Shown: in pieces, positions 61,278 to 64,000 of the stretch
Layout: every line of letters starts with the position of its first letter
Position numbering within the stretch: the stretch's first letter is position 1
Assembly (NCBI GenBank): GCA_026416815.1
Contig: JAOAEJ010000072.1
Span: forward strand, 1 to 64,000
Direction: 5' to 3'
DNA length: 64,000 nt
DNA from: Clostridia bacterium
GTDB lineage: Bacteria; Bacillota; Clostridia; Acetivibrionales; DSM-2933
Translations under genes and position numbers: made by a program
The notes under the pieces: model-generated
The model's input: only the letters and a program-made list of their open reading frames with translations
What the model was told of the DNA's origin: nothing
The model's database searches: none

Positions 61278-63236
61278 GTGGTAAATAGCGGTTTATCTTT
61301 TGCAATAATGTGTATTACCGGCTTGATGTGTTTGGTAACTCTCTATTACCTGGTAGTTGTAGTAGTAGAGATATTCAAGAAGCAGAGGAAGTTTAAAGGG
61401 GACGGTATAAAAGGGTTTGCAACTTTAATACTTTCGATGGGTTTAATAGGAGGTATAGGCTACTGTTTGTATTATGCTCCCGATATATTATTTTTGGGAA
61501 GCACTTGGCATATGATTGAGGTCATTGGACCTGCTGACCTTATAACAGCTGTAATATCTTCGTGCGCACTTTTATCTGTGTTCTATGTGTATTTTGTTTT
61601 GTCTCACTTTTTCCCTAAGGAGAACGATAAGCCATTCTTTATGATAATTGTTTTAAGTATACTTAGTGGAATTGGAAACTCTATTATTGTATTTATCATA
61701 AATGAAGCGCTTAACCGTGCGCTTAGCAATAATAGTGACAGATATATTAACTTTGAAAGCCGGTTGTATCTATACTTTCTTCTAGGTATTGCACTCTTTA
61801 CTCTTAGTGCAATGATTGTAAGGAAACGGCTTATAGCAATAACAGCTGCAGTCGTATATGACAAGCGTGTAGAAATAATCAATAAAATTCTTAAAGCTCC
61901 GTACTTCAAATATGAGGCTTTGGAGGATAGTAAAACTTACTCTGCGCTTAATAATGACCCTGAAACTGTAAGTGGATTTGTTAGTATGCTTGTAACTGGG
62001 TTGACAGGGATTATAACTATGATTACCTGCTTCATTTATCTGGGTACTTTAAATCTGTACGGTATGATATTTTCTATATTAGTAATTTTGCTCACTGTAG
62101 GAATGTTCATGAAGGCTACTAAAACTGCGGAAAAGCATTTTGAGAGGAACAGAGATATTCTGGAACTGTTCTTTAAAAATATAACTGATTTAGTAAATGG
62201 CTTTAAAGAGCTTCATATCAATGCCAGAAAGCGTGAAGAATTTAAGGAAGATATGGAGAAAAACTGCGGTTTGTATCGTGATACAAGAATGCAAGGCGAA
62301 TATAAATATGTAGGAGTCGGTATTTTTGGGGAGATTATGTACTTCCTTGTAATCGGTATAGCTGTATTTACGTTTCCTATTATATTCTCCAATTTCGAGG
62401 GCAGTACCTTAAGAAACTATACTGTTGTGTTCTTATATATGGGCGGTATAGTAAACCAACAGATACATATTATACCAAACCTTGTAAGATTGACAGTAAG
62501 CTGGAAGAGGATAAAGCAGTTTATTAGTGAAATTTCGATGATTGAAGATGGCCATGGGCCGGCTACAGATGTGATTGAGGAAATTGCTGCTGCTAAAGAC
62601 GGTCAAGAGATTGCAATACAGTTTAAGGATGTTGGATTCCACTATAAAAACAAAGATGGTGATAACTTCGGTATAGGCCCTATAAACTATGAGTTTAAAT
62701 CCGGAGAAATTGTGTTTATTTCAGGAGGAAACGGTAGTGGTAAATCTACCCTTGCCAAGCTGCTTACCGGGTTGTATAAGCCTGATGAAGGTGAAATTAG
62801 AATAAATGGGCAAGTTGCTGATATGAAAATGTTAGGAAGCAGCTTTACAACTGTCTATAGCAACTTTTATCTTTTTGAAAAGCTATATGGAGTTAATCAT
62901 AAAGATAAGCAGAATGAAATACAAAAGTATTTGAAGCTGCTGCAGATTGAGGACAAGGTTCAGATTACAGATGGTAAGTTTAGTACGTTAAAGCTTTCTA
63001 CAGGTCAAAGAAAGAGATTGGCTCTTTTAGTAAGCTACCTTGAAGATAAGCCAGTATGCCTTTTTGACGAGTGGGCTGCAGACCAAGATCCTGAGTTTAG
63101 AAGATTTTTCTATGAGTCCCTGCTGCCTGAATTAAGGAACAGGGGAAAAGCTGTCATTGCTATAACCCATGATGACTACTATTTTAATAGGGCGGACAAG
63201 CATATTAAAATGGATATGGGTAAAATATCAAATTAA
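61278..63236 (+). CDS. Cyclic-peptide-type ABC exporter (PvdE/SyrD family)
   Basis: 652 residues; the GTG at 61278 is chosen because AAAGGGGG lies seven bases upstream (an in-frame TTG at 61257 is an alternative). Permease and ATPase are fused. Three extra N-terminal hydrophobic segments (about 5-110) precede a six-helix exporter core (about 120-405). The C-terminal ATPase (about 445-650) has Walker A GGNGSGKS (483-490), signature LSTGQRKR (573-580), Walker B VCLFDEWAADQDP (593-605) and switch His631. The signature and the D-E-W-A-A-D-Q-D-P block are diagnostic of the cyclic peptide/siderophore exporter family that pairs with peptide synthetases. 56 bp after the acyltransferase. Confidence 0.9.
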   Translation: MVNSGLSFAIMCITGLMCLVTLYYLVVVVVEIFKKQRKFKGDGIKGFATLILSMGLIGGIGYCLYYAPDILFLGSTWHMIEVIGPADLITAVISSCALLSVFYVYFVLSHFFPKENDKPFFMIIVLSILSGIGNSIIVFIINEALNRALSNNSDRYINFESRLYLYFLLGIALFTLSAMIVRKRLIAITAAVVYDKRVEIINKILKAPYFKYEALEDSKTYSALNNDPETVSGFVSMLVTGLTGIITMITCFIYLGTLNLYGMIFSILVILLTVGMFMKATKTAEKHFERNRDILELFFKNITDLVNGFKELHINARKREEFKEDMEKNCGLYRDTRMQGEYKYVGVGIFGEIMYFLVIGIAVFTFPIIFSNFEGSTLRNYTVVFLYMGGIVNQQIHIIPNLVRLTVSWKRIKQFISEISMIEDGHGPATDVIEEIAAAKDGQEIAIQFKDVGFHYKNKDGDNFGIGPINYEFKSGEIVFISGGNGSGKSTLAKLLTGLYKPDEGEIRINGQVADMKMLGSSFTTVYSNFYLFEKLYGVNHKDKQNEIQKYLKLLQIEDKVQITDGKFSTLKLSTGQRKRLALLVSYLEDKPVCLFDEWAADQDPEFRRFFYESLLPELRNRGKAVIAITHDDYYFNRADKHIKMDMGKISN

Positions 63237-63302
63237 TGATGGCGGTATATAAATAATTTAGTAGCATTAAGTAATACATATCTGGAAAAAGGAGATTTAT
63301 TT

Positions 63303-64000
63303 ATGAAAAAGACACTACTTATGGTCTTTTTGGCAATTCTCTTAATACTTCAGTCTGCATGCAACTCTGATGTTGTTGTTATAAAAGGTGAAAGCAATTA
63401 TAAGGCTGATGGTGTGACTATTGTTGATAAGGGCAATTATTTTGAGGTTGTACTTGATTTTAGTACCGGATTGAGTCACCGGCAAATTGGAAAGGCCCTT
63501 GCTGAGGGTATCCTTAAGGTGATTCCTGACTATGAGGCCCTGGTAGATTCATACATAGCTGAAAACCTTCCTAAATATGAATATCCCTATATGTTTTATA
63601 GGGTAGAAGATATAAAACCGCAGGTGAACAAGGAATATATTGAAGAAGTTGAAGGAATGGCTTCTGTTTTTTCAGGCGGTAAAGACAATGTAAGAGGAGA
63701 TAATAAAATCTCTGAAGATGAGTTGTTGTTATTCAATCTGTTCCCGGATGTGGCACGAATTGCTCAATGCAGTATCGTCTCTGTGTTTGGTTCCAGGTCG
63801 GAAACCGGTGAGAATATGGTAGCTCGAAATCTTGATTGGTATGGGGGAAGTAAGAACCAGCTCCCTAGAATTCAGTCAGTAGTTACTTTAAAGTATTCAG
63901 ACAAGAAGGTCTACACTATCGGGTATTTAGGCTATATGGGTGTAATTACCGGATTTAACGATAGTAAAGTATTTGCTGCGATTCTTGATTCAGGTACAGG
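63303..64000 (+). CDS. Secreted Ntn-hydrolase lipoprotein (C45 / choloylglycine-hydrolase-like), partial
   Basis: The first 232 residues; the gene runs off the right edge. It starts with AAAGGAG and a lipoprotein signal (KTLLMVFLAILLILQSAC, Cys20), so the mature protein sits on the outer face of the membrane. Residues 155-180 read AQCSIVSVFGSRSETGENMVARNLDWY: a Cys nucleophile (Cys156) after a presumed autoprocessing site, and the R-N-L-D-W motif of linear-amide C-N hydrolases such as acyl-coenzyme A:6-aminopenicillanate acyltransferase and choloylglycine hydrolases. Likely removes or exchanges an acyl or amino acid cap after export. It follows the ABC exporter by 66 bp. Confidence 0.8.
   Translation, partial: MKKTLLMVFLAILLILQSACNSDVVVIKGESNYKADGVTIVDKGNYFEVVLDFSTGLSHRQIGKALAEGILKVIPDYEALVDSYIAENLPKYEYPYMFYRVEDIKPQVNKEYIEEVEGMASVFSGGKDNVRGDNKISEDELLLFNLFPDVARIAQCSIVSVFGSRSETGENMVARNLDWYGGSKNQLPRIQSVVTLKYSDKKVYTIGYLGYMGVITGFNDSKVFAAILDSGT

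Overview
This 64 kb window is chromosomal DNA of a low-GC, anaerobic, endospore-forming member of the Clostridia. The evidence is internal. There is a four-subunit ferredoxin-dependent 2-oxoacid oxidoreductase and a formate-tetrahydrofolate ligase. There are several sporulation or spore-germination genes (bofA-like, yabG, a CotS-type kinase, sleB-ypeB, a SPOCS/LysM protein). The yabG-veg-ispE gene order is the one known from Bacillus/Clostridia, and ribosome binding sites are of the AGGAGG type in AT-rich intergenic DNA. The genus cannot be fixed from the sequence alone.

Layout. 1-9.9 kb: a truncated and a complete tRNA-Ser, phosphatidylserine synthase, a TVP38/DedA-like protein, an MFS transporter, a stress-type protein with a collagen-like insert, a VanW/G5 surface protein, a Nudix hydrolase, a phosphodiesterase, and DUF2508 and BofA-like proteins. 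10-13.3 kb: the por operon (gamma-delta-alpha-beta) behind a consensus promoter and a 230-nt leader. 13.6-20.7 kb: two paralogous chemoreceptors, then a small agr-like locus consisting of a very short AgrD-type peptide gene, an AgrC-like sensor without kinase and a double-HTH regulator. 20.8-25.8 kb: a candidate structured RNA, a small unknown protein, a GT39-like membrane glycosyltransferase, a CotS-like kinase and a MATE pump. 25.8-33.7 kb: fhs, then yabG, veg (two strong tandem promoters), a SPOCS-LysM protein, ispE, a GntR regulator and a nucleotidyltransferase.

33.7-38.5 kb: a CopZ-like protein and an operon-like AAA+ ATPase / PspA / GNAT / coiled-coil membrane protein module, bracketed by two direct copies of a 105-bp two-hairpin repeat. 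38.7-47.6 kb: a FapA/DUF342 protein, a multi-GAF protein, acpS, a YhaO/YhaN (SbcDC-like) pair and an NlpC/P60 lipoprotein. 47.7-58.9 kb: an O-antigen-ligase-like TPR protein, a secreted 13-repeat beta-propeller, an MGDG-synthase-like glycosyltransferase, sleB-ypeB bracketed by inverted copies of a 122-bp MITE-like repeat, a CPBP protease, and the DnaD-like and DnaC-like replication-initiation pair. 59.2 kb: tRNA-Arg(ACG).

59.9-64.0 kb is the left edge of what looks like a specialised-metabolite gene cluster: a discrete malonyl-CoA acyltransferase with a C-terminal extension, a cyclic-peptide-type ABC exporter, and a cut-off secreted lipoprotein of the Ntn-hydrolase (C45/choloylglycine hydrolase-like) type. 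The arrangement is reminiscent of export followed by extracytoplasmic acyl or pro-drug removal, as in the PvdE/PvdQ pair of pyoverdine. The strongest leads for new biology are this edge cluster, the kinase-less agr locus with a serine-type autoinducer, and the repeat-bracketed PspA module.
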